Assembly: GCA_002379985.1 (NCBI GenBank)
Contig: DFVG01000051.1
Coordinates: 1 to 36,951 of the forward strand
Direction: 5' to 3'
Length of the DNA: 36,951 nucleotides
DNA from: Flavobacteriaceae bacterium UBA4166
Lineage (GTDB): Bacteria > Bacteroidota > Bacteroidia > Flavobacteriales > Flavobacteriaceae
Part shown: positions 1 through 6,931 of the stretch, in pieces
Layout of the letters: each line of letters begins with the position of its first letter
Numbering within the stretch: the stretch's first letter is position 1
Translations under genes and position numbers: made by a program
Notes under the pieces: generated by a model
What the model was told of the DNA's origin: nothing
What the model saw: the letters and a program-made list of their open reading frames with translations, nothing else
Databases searched by the model: none

Positions 1-28
1 CGAGGCGTTATACAGGACCGTTGTGTGC
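1..28. repeat. attC-like site R0, right end only (cut by window edge)
   Basis: This is the right arm of the same repeat found whole after the first three genes: inner box GCGTTATA, spacer CAGGACC, then GTTGTGTG. The proposed crossover is G20^T21, so the first cassette would begin at 21. The eight bases GTTGTGTG are the exact reverse complement of CACACAAC that opens the next site after gene 1. The left part of this site and any earlier cassettes lie outside the window. Confidence 0.7.
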
Positions 29-49
29 AATTATGACAAAAATCCAGAG

Positions 50-1375
50 ATGAAAAAAACAGTTCTTTTCTTTTTCATTTTATTCACAAATATCATACTT
101 GGACAAATTCCAAATGAGCTTTCTAACGAAGAGAAAATATTTGGACTATCGAAATTTTGGCAAGAGGTAAATTATAATTTTATCTATTTCAATAATGTCA
201 ATCAGGCGGAGTGGAACAATCTTTACAAAAAATACATTGTCGATGTTCAAAAAACTCAGAATGATTATGAGTACTATCGACTGTTACAAAAGTTTTGTGC
301 GTATTTAAAAGACGGCCATACGAATGTTTTCTTTCCTAAAAATATAAGAGATAGTATTTTCAATACAAATTTCGGAGAATACCGATTGTTTCTAACCAAT
401 GTTGAGGGACGAGCTATCGTTACAAGAGTTAATGAGAAAAAAAGAATCGAAATCCCAATTGGTACAGAAGTGATCTCAGTAAATGGATTAACAACGAGAG
501 ATTATATCAACCAAAATGTAAAACCCTACATATCTTCATCAACTAATCATATTCTAGAGGATTTAAGTGTTTCACAAATGTTACAAGGATACGTGGGATC
601 CACATATACTCTCGAGCTAAAACTTCCCAATGGAAGTTTGAAAAAATTGACTGTTACACATTCAAGAACAGAGGAAAAAGAAGTATTCCCCGAATTTCAA
701 GATGATGACTTAATAAGCATAGAATGGTATGAAAAGGATATAGCCTACGTAGCTCTTAATTCATTTGCGAATTGGGAAATATCTTCTCAATTCAACGAAC
801 TAAAACCACAATTAAAAAAAGCGTCAGCTTTAATAATTGATCTTCGAAGAAACGGAGGAGGAAATTCAAGAATTGGAAAGGTAATACTTCATCATTTGAC
901 AAATGATACAATTTTCTATGGAGCGAAAACTCAAAGCCGACTGCATATTCCTACATTAAAAGCTTGGAATCAAGACAAATACTATTATGATTTCCAATAT
1001 AGCCCTGATACATTAGGAATTGGGGACAGAAATTTGCTTAGAAATAATCGCATCATTATTCCTACTGCAATACTAATTGGACATGGAACTGCATCTGCAG
1101 CTGAGGATTTTTTGATCTATGCGGATAATCAAAAGCATATGATTAAAATTGGAGAGCCAACTTATGGAAGTACCGGACAACCACTAACATTTGAATTGCC
1201 TAAAGGTGGGATGGCTAGAGTTTGTACCAAGAAAGACACCTACCCAGATGGAAGAGTGTTTGTTGGAATTGGAATTCAACCCGATATTCTAGTAAAAAAG
1301 AAACTTGCTGACTATATTCATAACAATGATCCGGTTTTAGAAAAAGCGGTTAAATATTTAAAAACAAAGATATAA
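50..1375 (+). CDS. S41 family peptidase, secreted (cassette 1 cargo)
   Basis: A 441-residue exported serine peptidase of the C-terminal-processing/tricorn-IRBP type (family S41), expected to act in the periplasm. Residues 1-18 form a signal peptide. A PDZ-like segment lies around 110-200. The S41 core follows: DLRRNGGG at about 264-271 and the nucleophile motif GHGTASAAE with Ser at about 359. At about 368-375 the motif reads GEPTYGST, without the Lys used by CtpA-type enzymes, so it fits the IRBP/tricorn-like branch. A GTG 27 bases upstream is in frame, but the ATG is chosen because the signal peptide starts there. The gene fills its unit tightly: only three bases separate the stop from the next attC-like site. 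The substrate is unknown. Confidence 0.88.
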   Translation: MKKTVLFFFILFTNIILGQIPNELSNEEKIFGLSKFWQEVNYNFIYFNNVNQAEWNNLYKKYIVDVQKTQNDYEYYRLLQKFCAYLKDGHTNVFFPKNIRDSIFNTNFGEYRLFLTNVEGRAIVTRVNEKKRIEIPIGTEVISVNGLTTRDYINQNVKPYISSSTNHILEDLSVSQMLQGYVGSTYTLELKLPNGSLKKLTVTHSRTEEKEVFPEFQDDDLISIEWYEKDIAYVALNSFANWEISSQFNELKPQLKKASALIIDLRRNGGGNSRIGKVILHHLTNDTIFYGAKTQSRLHIPTLKAWNQDKYYYDFQYSPDTLGIGDRNLLRNNRIIIPTAILIGHGTASAAEDFLIYADNQKHMIKIGEPTYGSTGQPLTFELPKGGMARVCTKKDTYPDGRVFVGIGIQPDILVKKKLADYIHNNDPVLEKAVKYLKTKI

Positions 1376-1378
1376 CTT

Positions 1379-1517
1379 CACACAACAACGTATAACGCTC
1401 ATAGCGGCTTGTTGGTTAATAGAATTTCATTTCCCACAAAACCAACCAAACCCATAACTGAAAAATCCGTACCTTGAAACCACGCAACGAAGCGTTATAC
1501 AGGACCGTTGTGGCTAA
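1379..1517. repeat. attC-like site R1
   Basis: Imperfect palindrome between genes 1 and 2. Left arm: CACACAAC, four-base spacer AACG, box TATAACGCT (1391-1399). Right arm: AGCGTTATA (1491-1499), seven-base spacer CAGGACC, GTTGTGG (from 1507). The inner boxes are perfectly complementary; the spacers are unequal and would be unpaired in a folded single strand. The centre of about 90 bases contains GTTGGTTAA and a -7 promoter motif. The layout matches R''-L''...L'-R' of an integron attC site, with proposed crossover G1507^T1508. Homology to R2 and R3 runs through the whole element. Confidence 0.75.
1470..1477 (+). promoter_or_regulatory. -7 promoter motif TACCTTGA inside R1
   Basis: Lies in the context AAATCCGTACCTTGAAA and is close to the Bacteroidota -7 consensus TAnnTTTG. 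The same extended motif recurs upstream of many genes here. It points at the next gene, 50 bases downstream. No clear -33 TTTG is visible. Confidence 0.55.
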
Positions 1518-1526
1518 TTAAACAAA

Positions 1527-2468
1527 ATGAAAAGCATTTTAACTTACATAATGATTTTCTGCATTCTATTTGCTTGTATAAAAGATGATGAATTGAGTTC
1601 ACTTGAGGATGCAAACGCGCAAATCGAATATTTCGGATTTACGATTGTCGACACATTTTGGGATGACCCAACCGATTCTGAAGTCAAAACCAATTACGCT
1701 GATGAAATCCATAACTTCAGTAACATTGCAGATATTTTAGTCGTGAATCCAAACGACAACATTGTTCAAAGGACTCAAACCTTTGCAGATTTGGATTTAA
1801 AAGCAATTTTACACCTCAACGAATTGTTCTTTCAATTAATAGACAATAACAGTCCTTCAGAATCAAATTATGATTTAAGGACGGACTATCAGGAAAGATG
1901 GAATGAATTTAAAACTATAAATCAATCTATTTTAAACACCAACTATGTTGGCACATTTTACATTGGAGAAGAGCCAACTTGGAATGGAATAACTTTCACA
2001 GAATTGGATGCTGTGGCTCAACTACTGCAGACGGAATTCCCGAATATACCTACAATGATAATTGAAGCTTATCCGTCATTGAATGAATTACAAGTTCCGC
2101 AAACTGTGGACTGGGTAGGTTTTGACCGTTATTTTATTGAAAACCCTAATACAAATGCTGAATTTCAACAAGATTGGAATACATTAAAGTCAAAGCTATC
2201 AAACCCAAATCAAAAGATTATGGTTATTCTAGATAGTCATTATATAAATTGGGCTCACGGTGACTTTGGAAATATAGAGTCGACACAAATGAACATTGTT
2301 GCCGATAACTATTACGAATTAGCAAAAAGTGATGAAAAAGTTATCGGGATTCTGGGATACTTTTGGCCAAACGGATTTGACATACCAAAATCTATTGGTG
2401 CTAGAGGAATGCCTCAAAATGTAAAGATTGAATATGAAAGAATCGGAAGAGAAATAACTAGGAAATAA
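1527..2468 (+). CDS. TIM-barrel-like lipoprotein, family not recognised (cassette 2 cargo)
   Basis: A 313-residue lipoprotein: hydrophobic leader with lipobox LFAC (Cys17), so probably anchored in the periplasm or outer membrane. The rest alternates beta-strand-like segments (ILVVN, AILHLNE, GTFYIGEEP, PTMIIEA, DWVGFDRY, KIMVILDSH, VIGILGYFW) with helices, the pattern of a glycoside-hydrolase-like TIM barrel. Glu148/Glu149 in GEEPTW and the late ILDSH and GYFWPNG motifs sit at strand ends where catalytic residues usually lie. A polysaccharide-related hydrolase is an inference from fold pattern only. It is the only gene between R1 and R2, and R2 begins immediately after its stop. Confidence 0.8.
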   Translation: MKSILTYIMIFCILFACIKDDELSSLEDANAQIEYFGFTIVDTFWDDPTDSEVKTNYADEIHNFSNIADILVVNPNDNIVQRTQTFADLDLKAILHLNELFFQLIDNNSPSESNYDLRTDYQERWNEFKTINQSILNTNYVGTFYIGEEPTWNGITFTELDAVAQLLQTEFPNIPTMIIEAYPSLNELQVPQTVDWVGFDRYFIENPNTNAEFQQDWNTLKSKLSNPNQKIMVILDSHYINWAHGDFGNIESTQMNIVADNYYELAKSDEKVIGILGYFWPNGFDIPKSIGARGMPQNVKIEYERIGREITRK

Positions 2469-2469
2469 C

Positions 2470-2614
2470 TAGCCACAACAACGTGTATAGCTCATTGCGG
2501 CACTGTTGGTTAACTGAATTGAGATTCCTACAGAACTACTTTTTTAACTACTCAGAATAATCCGTACCTTAAACCCACGCAACGAAGCCATACACTGGAC
2601 CGTTAGTCACCATA
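2470..2614. repeat. attC-like site R2
   Basis: Same element as R1 with diverged boxes. Left arm TAGCCACAAC, then GTGTATAGCT (2483-2492) and CATTGCGG. Right arm CCCACGCAACG, AGCCATACAC, TGGACC, then GTTAGTCACCAT (2602-2613). Inner boxes pair over ten positions with one mismatch, and a second stem pairs TTGCGG with CCACGCAA, one A bulged. The left outer arm matches the start of gene 2's unit (GTTGTGGCTA), not this site's right end. Proposed crossover G2602^T2603. Confidence 0.75.
2565..2572 (+). promoter_or_regulatory. -7 promoter motif TACCTTAA inside R2
   Basis: Context GAATAATCCGTACCTTAAA, almost identical to promoter regions outside the array (for example near 11043 and 18012). Lies about 53 bases upstream of the next start codon. 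Confidence 0.55.
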
Positions 2615-2625
2615 AAATTTAAAAA

Positions 2626-3717
2626 ATGAGAATAACCATCATTATAGTTATTCTGACAATTCAAGTGAGTTGTAAAAAAGGTAATGAGACGAATATTAAG
2701 TCTGAAAATTCTACCATCACTGAATTAACGAAATGCAACTGCAACAATGAAGCAATTACTAAATATCACATTCTAACTAATAAAGCTGAAATTGCAATTT
2801 GTGATGGTGATTTCGATAGAGCCTCCAAAAATTACTCATTGGCATTTCGAGAAATCAAAAAACCTTTTGGTCATGACGTTTATAATGCCGCACTTTCAAA
2901 TCAACTTTCTAAAAATTTAGATGAAAGAAATTTAAATCTTCAACTACTGATAAATAATTCTGAGGATTTAAGCATGCTAAAGTCAATTTTTGTCAATACA
3001 TATATAGATGAAAACCTTTGGAATTCTTTTATAGAGAAAAGAACGACGGAATATGACTCAAGATTAAGAAATGAATTCAAATCAATTTGGGAAAGAGATC
3101 AATTATTCAGACCAATGTACGATACCCATGGTGACACTATTCAAGCTAATCGAATAATAAATATGAACAGGATACTTTCAATAACTGATTCTCTTGGCTT
3201 CCCTTCTCAGATAGAGCTCGGGTTTAGAAAATCCTTAAGGGGGCAAAATCATGATGTGGTTTTAGTTCATACATCTCAAAGAAGAAGCAGCGATAAAGAC
3301 ATTATTGATCTTGAACCTATTCTTTGCAAGGCAGTAAATGAAGGACGATTTGATCCCGAACAAGCAATCGCTTATCTCCAATTCCAAAATGATAAGGATA
3401 AAAGAAATTTTGAAGTTTACTCAACTTGGCAATATAGACATCCCTTGTTGCCAGATTCTCTAAATGACCAAATATGGCTTGTAAATTTGAATAGGGAAAA
3501 ATATGAGCGTGCTAATGAAATAAGAAAAAAATGGAATGCTGATCAATTAGATGACATTGCAATAAAAGCTGATTTTATTTCAAGAAGCAACATACCGTTC
3601 ATATTTACATCAGTTATGACATTTATTGAAAATATGCCAACAGATCTTACTCCGGAAGAGGCTTTGAAACGATATAAAATGAAAACTTCAGATAAAAAAC
3701 CATTTAAAGAAAAGTAA
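2626..3717 (+). CDS. lipoprotein of unknown function (cassette 3 cargo)
   Basis: A 363-residue protein with lipobox QVSC (Cys16) after a short Ile/Val-rich leader. The mature protein is charged and mostly helical in character, with a CNCN pair just after a Ser/Thr-rich linker and many Asn, Lys and Arg residues. Residues 45-80 resemble a single helical-repeat-like segment (AEIAICDGDFDRASKNYSLA), as in TPR-type proteins. No catalytic motif is recognised. It is the sole gene between R2 and R3. Its unit is bounded by GTTAGTCACCATA on the left and the exact reverse complement on the right. Function not assignable from sequence. Confidence 0.8.
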   Translation: MRITIIIVILTIQVSCKKGNETNIKSENSTITELTKCNCNNEAITKYHILTNKAEIAICDGDFDRASKNYSLAFREIKKPFGHDVYNAALSNQLSKNLDERNLNLQLLINNSEDLSMLKSIFVNTYIDENLWNSFIEKRTTEYDSRLRNEFKSIWERDQLFRPMYDTHGDTIQANRIINMNRILSITDSLGFPSQIELGFRKSLRGQNHDVVLVHTSQRRSSDKDIIDLEPILCKAVNEGRFDPEQAIAYLQFQNDKDKRNFEVYSTWQYRHPLLPDSLNDQIWLVNLNREKYERANEIRKKWNADQLDDIAIKADFISRSNIPFIFTSVMTFIENMPTDLTPEEALKRYKMKTSDKKPFKEK

Positions 3718-3720
3718 TAA

Positions 3721-3864
3721 TATGGTGACTAACAATGCATATCCGCAATTACGGCGGTCCGTTGATTAGGTGAATTGTTTTTCTTACAAACTATATCCTA
3801 AACTGAAAAATCTGTAAATTAAAACCCCGTAACTGAAGGTTATACGGGGCCGCTGGCAAACATT
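3721..3864. repeat. attC-like site R3
   Basis: Third full copy. Left: TATGGTGACTAAC (3721-3733), AATG, CATATCC, then CAATTACGG (3746-3754). Right: CCGTAACTG (3827-3835), AAGGTTATACGGGGCC, GCTGGCAAACAT (from 3852). The outermost bases of the two arms are not complementary to each other. The left arm instead matches, over 13 bases, the complement of the start of gene 3's unit. The proposed crossover would be G3852^C3853, so the usual G^TT reads G^CT here. Confidence 0.7.
3815..3822 (+). promoter_or_regulatory. possible -7 motif TAAATTAA inside R3
   Basis: Occupies the same place in the repeat as the TACCTT motifs of R1 and R2 (context GAAAAATCTGTAAATTAAAAC) but is a poorer match to TAnnTTTG, so this copy may be weaker. 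Confidence 0.35.
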
Positions 3865-3875
3865 TGAAAAACTGA

Positions 3876-5096
3876 ATGAACAAAATTCTAACTTTTATAA
3901 TAATTCTAATTTTTTGCTCTTGCAACGCGCAGACTAAATTTAGTTCTACAATCGAATTTACTTCAGACTTAGAAAAGTTTGAGAATCTATCGGGGCTAAA
4001 AGAGTCCTTAAAAGATGTAGAAATAATTGCAATTGGAGAAAACACTCACGGACTTGGAGAGATATTTTCGGCGAAAACGGAATTAGTTAAATTTTTGCAT
4101 CGAGAATTAGGTTTTGACTTAATTCTATTCGAATCAGGTTTTGGTGATGGCGCATTAGCTTGGGAGAAAATAGACTCATTATCAACCAAAGAGTATACAG
4201 GCATTTTTAGCTCAAACTTTTACTATAACTCAGAAGAAATTGAAAATCTTGTAAGCTACGTAAAATTACAAAATGGGAAATTAAGAATCCAAGGTTTTGA
4301 CTGCCAACCACAACAAAACTATCTTATAAAGCGAATGTCCGAAATTGTCAGACCATTGGATTCAATATTGGCAAGTTCCGTTCCGGTAGCAATGAGAAGT
4401 TTTAATAATCTCTATCAATATGAAAATGACAAAGACACATTGTCATTCAATAATCAACGAGAAAGATTTATTGAATTTTTAAACAGGTACGACGTTTTTT
4501 TGGATAAAAACCGAAATAGTTTGCTCAGATCGGGAACAACACAAAATGAAATTAATGCTCTGAAAAGAACAAATAAAATTTTTATAAAGACTTATTCAAA
4601 AATCAATATTGGTGAGATAATGAGCTGGCCAATAGCCGACAATATTAGAGATAAATCATTATTTGAAATTGTAAAATCATTCAAAGAGTCCAACCCTACC
4701 TCAAAAATTATTATTTGGGCTCAAAATAGCCATATTGAAAACAAGACGAAACCGAACTACAATGTAAATTGGATGGGACATAGTCTTAAAAAAGCTTTCG
4801 GTAAAAAATATTATTCAATTGGAACAGTTGTTTATAGTGGCAGAAATCTGACCTACAATGGTACCTTTGATTTTGAGCATAAAGACCATAAGTATCTTGC
4901 TTATCATCTTAATCAATTTCAAAAAGAAAAATTTGTATTGGACTTAAGAAAACATAACAAAAAGGATTTTACCAACGAACTGCTTCTAGGAATGGAAAAC
5001 AATGGAAATACAGCTGAATTCATTGCAAAAGATAGATTTGATGGACTCCTTTTTATTCAATATAGTGATATCCCAAAGCTGATCAAAGAACAATAA
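3876..5096 (+). CDS. erythromycin esterase family lipoprotein (cassette 4 cargo)
   Basis: A 406-residue homologue of the EreA/EreB esterase superfamily (PF05139). The residues that form the EreB active site have counterparts: Glu55 and His58 in IGENTHG, Glu86 in FESGFGDG, and His286 in WAQNSHI. The leader ends in CSCNAQ (Cys14/Cys16), suggesting a lipoprotein; clinical Ere enzymes are cytoplasmic, so the exported form is a notable difference. The family also contains succinoglycan-biosynthesis-type and uncharacterised esterases, so activity on macrolides is not implied. The gene is flanked by R3 and R4, and ereA itself is known as an integron cassette in proteobacteria. Confidence 0.82.
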   Translation: MNKILTFIIILIFCSCNAQTKFSSTIEFTSDLEKFENLSGLKESLKDVEIIAIGENTHGLGEIFSAKTELVKFLHRELGFDLILFESGFGDGALAWEKIDSLSTKEYTGIFSSNFYYNSEEIENLVSYVKLQNGKLRIQGFDCQPQQNYLIKRMSEIVRPLDSILASSVPVAMRSFNNLYQYENDKDTLSFNNQRERFIEFLNRYDVFLDKNRNSLLRSGTTQNEINALKRTNKIFIKTYSKINIGEIMSWPIADNIRDKSLFEIVKSFKESNPTSKIIIWAQNSHIENKTKPNYNVNWMGHSLKKAFGKKYYSIGTVVYSGRNLTYNGTFDFEHKDHKYLAYHLNQFQKEKFVLDLRKHNKKDFTNELLLGMENNGNTAEFIAKDRFDGLLFIQYSDIPKLIKEQ

Positions 5097-5098
5097 AA

Positions 5099-5220
5099 AC
5101 GTTTGTCAACAGCGTATAACGCTCATTACTTGCACAAATACTAACGGAAAAATCTGTTTTCAAAACAAGCCTCTCTCCTACTTGGAATAATTTGTACCTT
5201 AGACCCACAAAATGAAAGAC
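5099..5220. repeat. attC-like site R4, right arm decayed
   Basis: The left arm is well kept: ACGTTTGTCAAC, AGCG, TATAACGCTCATTAC (5115-5129). The centre ends in GGAATAATTTGTACCTTAGACCCAC as in R2, but the expected CGCAACGAAGCGTTATACAGGACCGTT is reduced to ACAAAATGAAAGAC. The site therefore looks like the worn end of the array. Its left outer arm GTTTGTCA still matches the complement of the start of gene 4's unit with one change. Confidence 0.6.
5195..5202 (+). promoter_or_regulatory. -7 promoter motif TACCTTAG in R4
   Basis: Context GGAATAATTTGTACCTTAGA. It likely drives the LRR lipoprotein that starts about 87 bases further on. The same 15-base string AATAATTTGTACCTT recurs upstream of the genes at 11132 and 18055. 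Confidence 0.55.
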
Positions 5221-5288
5221 AGAAAATCACTCCCTACCTAAAAAACCAATCATAAAATAGGCTTCGATTATTTAATTCTTAAGATCAA

Positions 5289-6746
5289 ATGATTAGAACA
5301 TTTATACTTTTAAGCTATATTCTTTTACTTGTTGGGTGTAGTGCAGACGATAATTCGCAGGAGTCATTTACTAATGATATGAGTGACGGAACTAATGACA
5401 CCGCAGACGATGGAGGTACGGATCCAATGACGGTATCTACGTTTATTTTAAATATAAGTGATATCACAAATTCTGGAGCCAGTGTAAGTGCGAGTGCCGA
5501 ATCTTCAGGAGTATCCATATTGGAACGCGGATTTTGTTGGGGTACGTCACCAAATCCCGATGTAGATAATGCGTCTGTTGCAGTTGGTGCTGGAAATGGA
5601 GATTTTAGCAATGACATTGAAGGTCTTTTAGCTAATACGACATACTACATAAAATCATACGCATTAGTCAATGAGAGCACTATACATTATAGTGAGGATA
5701 TGATATTTACAACACTACCAAATGATGGTGAAGTATTTGATGGTTCAATTGAACTTAGTTCGCAAATAGAGGTTGATCAGTTTGGGGCTAACAATTATAC
5801 TGGTATTACTGGTAGCTTATATATTTCGAATAACACAGATATTACAAGTATATCATCATTAGCATCCATTGAATTTGTTGGTGAATTTTTATCGATTAGT
5901 GGGAATGTGCAATTAAGTACTCTTGAAGGCTTAAATAATTTAGAGACCATTGGAGGAGCTTTTTTTCTCATAAATAATCCGCTCTTGGAAAACTTTCAAG
6001 GAATGAACTCATTGCGTACCATTCATTCAACATTAGAAGTTATCGACAATGAATCATTGGAAAATTTCAATGGATTAGAAAGCTTGCAATCCACTAAAGG
6101 ATTACACATATCTCAGAACCAAAAACTTCAAAACTTTACTGGTTTAGGTGAACTATCACACGTAGATGGAATTTTAACTATAGATTCAAACCCAACTTTA
6201 ATTTCTTTAACCGGCTTCGAAAATGTGATAACGATTAGCCAATCATTGCAGGTTGTAGATAATTCTGCTCTAGTAGACATGGATGGTTTTGACTCCTTGC
6301 GAAGTATTGGTGGTAAATTTGTTATTAGAGGGAACTCTCAAATGACTCTCATAAATGGATTACATAATTTAAATTCTATAATGGCTGACCTTAGAATTAC
6401 AGGAAATAATTTACAAGAAATTGACGGGTTTACACACCTCGAATCCGTTGGCGGCAGAATTGCTATTTCATTCGAAAACATAGAAAATATCGATGGATTT
6501 AATAACCTTTCAAATGTTCGAGAAATACATCTAAACTATAATTATGCACTATCAAATTTAGATGGGTTTCTGAACCTTTTGAGTGTTGAAGAAGATTTTT
6601 GGGTTAGAAATCATCATAAGCTTACAGATTTTTGTGGTATTACAAAACTAATCAATGCCAATGGAATTGGAGACGACTATAAAGTGGAATATAACTTATT
6701 CAATCCAACAATTGAAGATATCCAGATGGGTAGTTGCAGCAAATAG
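5289..6746 (+). CDS. leucine-rich-repeat lipoprotein with a fibronectin-III-like domain
   Basis: A 485-residue surface-type lipoprotein. Residues 1-17 are a leader with lipobox LVGC. Residues 18-48 are an acidic Asp/Thr/Ser/Gly linker. About 50-142 is a Fn3-like domain with the GFCWGTSPNP motif common in flavobacterial extracellular proteins. About 150-470 is a run of roughly twelve repeats of the receptor-L/LRR type (pattern GLxxLxxIxGxLxIxxNxxL). A short cap carries two cysteines (FCGI and GSCSK). It is probably an adhesion or binding protein, with the ligand unknown. It lies just beyond the decayed end of the cassette array and has no matching attC-like site after it. Confidence 0.85.
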   Translation: MIRTFILLSYILLLVGCSADDNSQESFTNDMSDGTNDTADDGGTDPMTVSTFILNISDITNSGASVSASAESSGVSILERGFCWGTSPNPDVDNASVAVGAGNGDFSNDIEGLLANTTYYIKSYALVNESTIHYSEDMIFTTLPNDGEVFDGSIELSSQIEVDQFGANNYTGITGSLYISNNTDITSISSLASIEFVGEFLSISGNVQLSTLEGLNNLETIGGAFFLINNPLLENFQGMNSLRTIHSTLEVIDNESLENFNGLESLQSTKGLHISQNQKLQNFTGLGELSHVDGILTIDSNPTLISLTGFENVITISQSLQVVDNSALVDMDGFDSLRSIGGKFVIRGNSQMTLINGLHNLNSIMADLRITGNNLQEIDGFTHLESVGGRIAISFENIENIDGFNNLSNVREIHLNYNYALSNLDGFLNLLSVEEDFWVRNHHKLTDFCGITKLINANGIGDDYKVEYNLFNPTIEDIQMGSCSK

Positions 6747-6804
6747 TCGAAAGGTTTCTCTTTTAGAATTATGTAGATTTTAGCATTAAACTAAGCATCT
6801 GCAA

Positions 6805-6879
6805 ATGAAACATAAGCTAACTCTTTTACTTGTTACTTTTTCTTCGTGACAAAATAAAAAAGATGATATACAGGGTTGA
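6805..6879 (+). pseudogene. broken lipoprotein gene start
   Basis: An ATG opens a lipoprotein-like leader (MKHKLTLLLVTFSS) that hits TGA exactly where a lipobox cysteine (TGC or TGT) would be expected. The frame continues with QNKKDD and a second stop soon after. A single change TGC/TGT to TGA would explain it. The remainder of the gene is missing, so this looks like a fragment left by deletion. It could be coincidence, given its 25 codons. Confidence 0.4.
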
Positions 6880-6931
6880 TAAACGCAACTATTTGTAATC
6901 ACGGTTAGGGTGCAAAACTTGGAAAAAGACA

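Noticed and set aside
1379..3864. Repeats R1-R3 as terminal inverted repeats of transposons or MITEs
   Set aside because: No target duplications or transposase, and own-cassette complementarity at a fixed G^TT point fits cassette recombination better; not fully excluded.
3791..4045. An 84-codon open frame on the minus strand across R3 and the Ere-homologue start
   Set aside because: Antisense shadow of a well-supported gene and part of the repeat; no homology or start signal.
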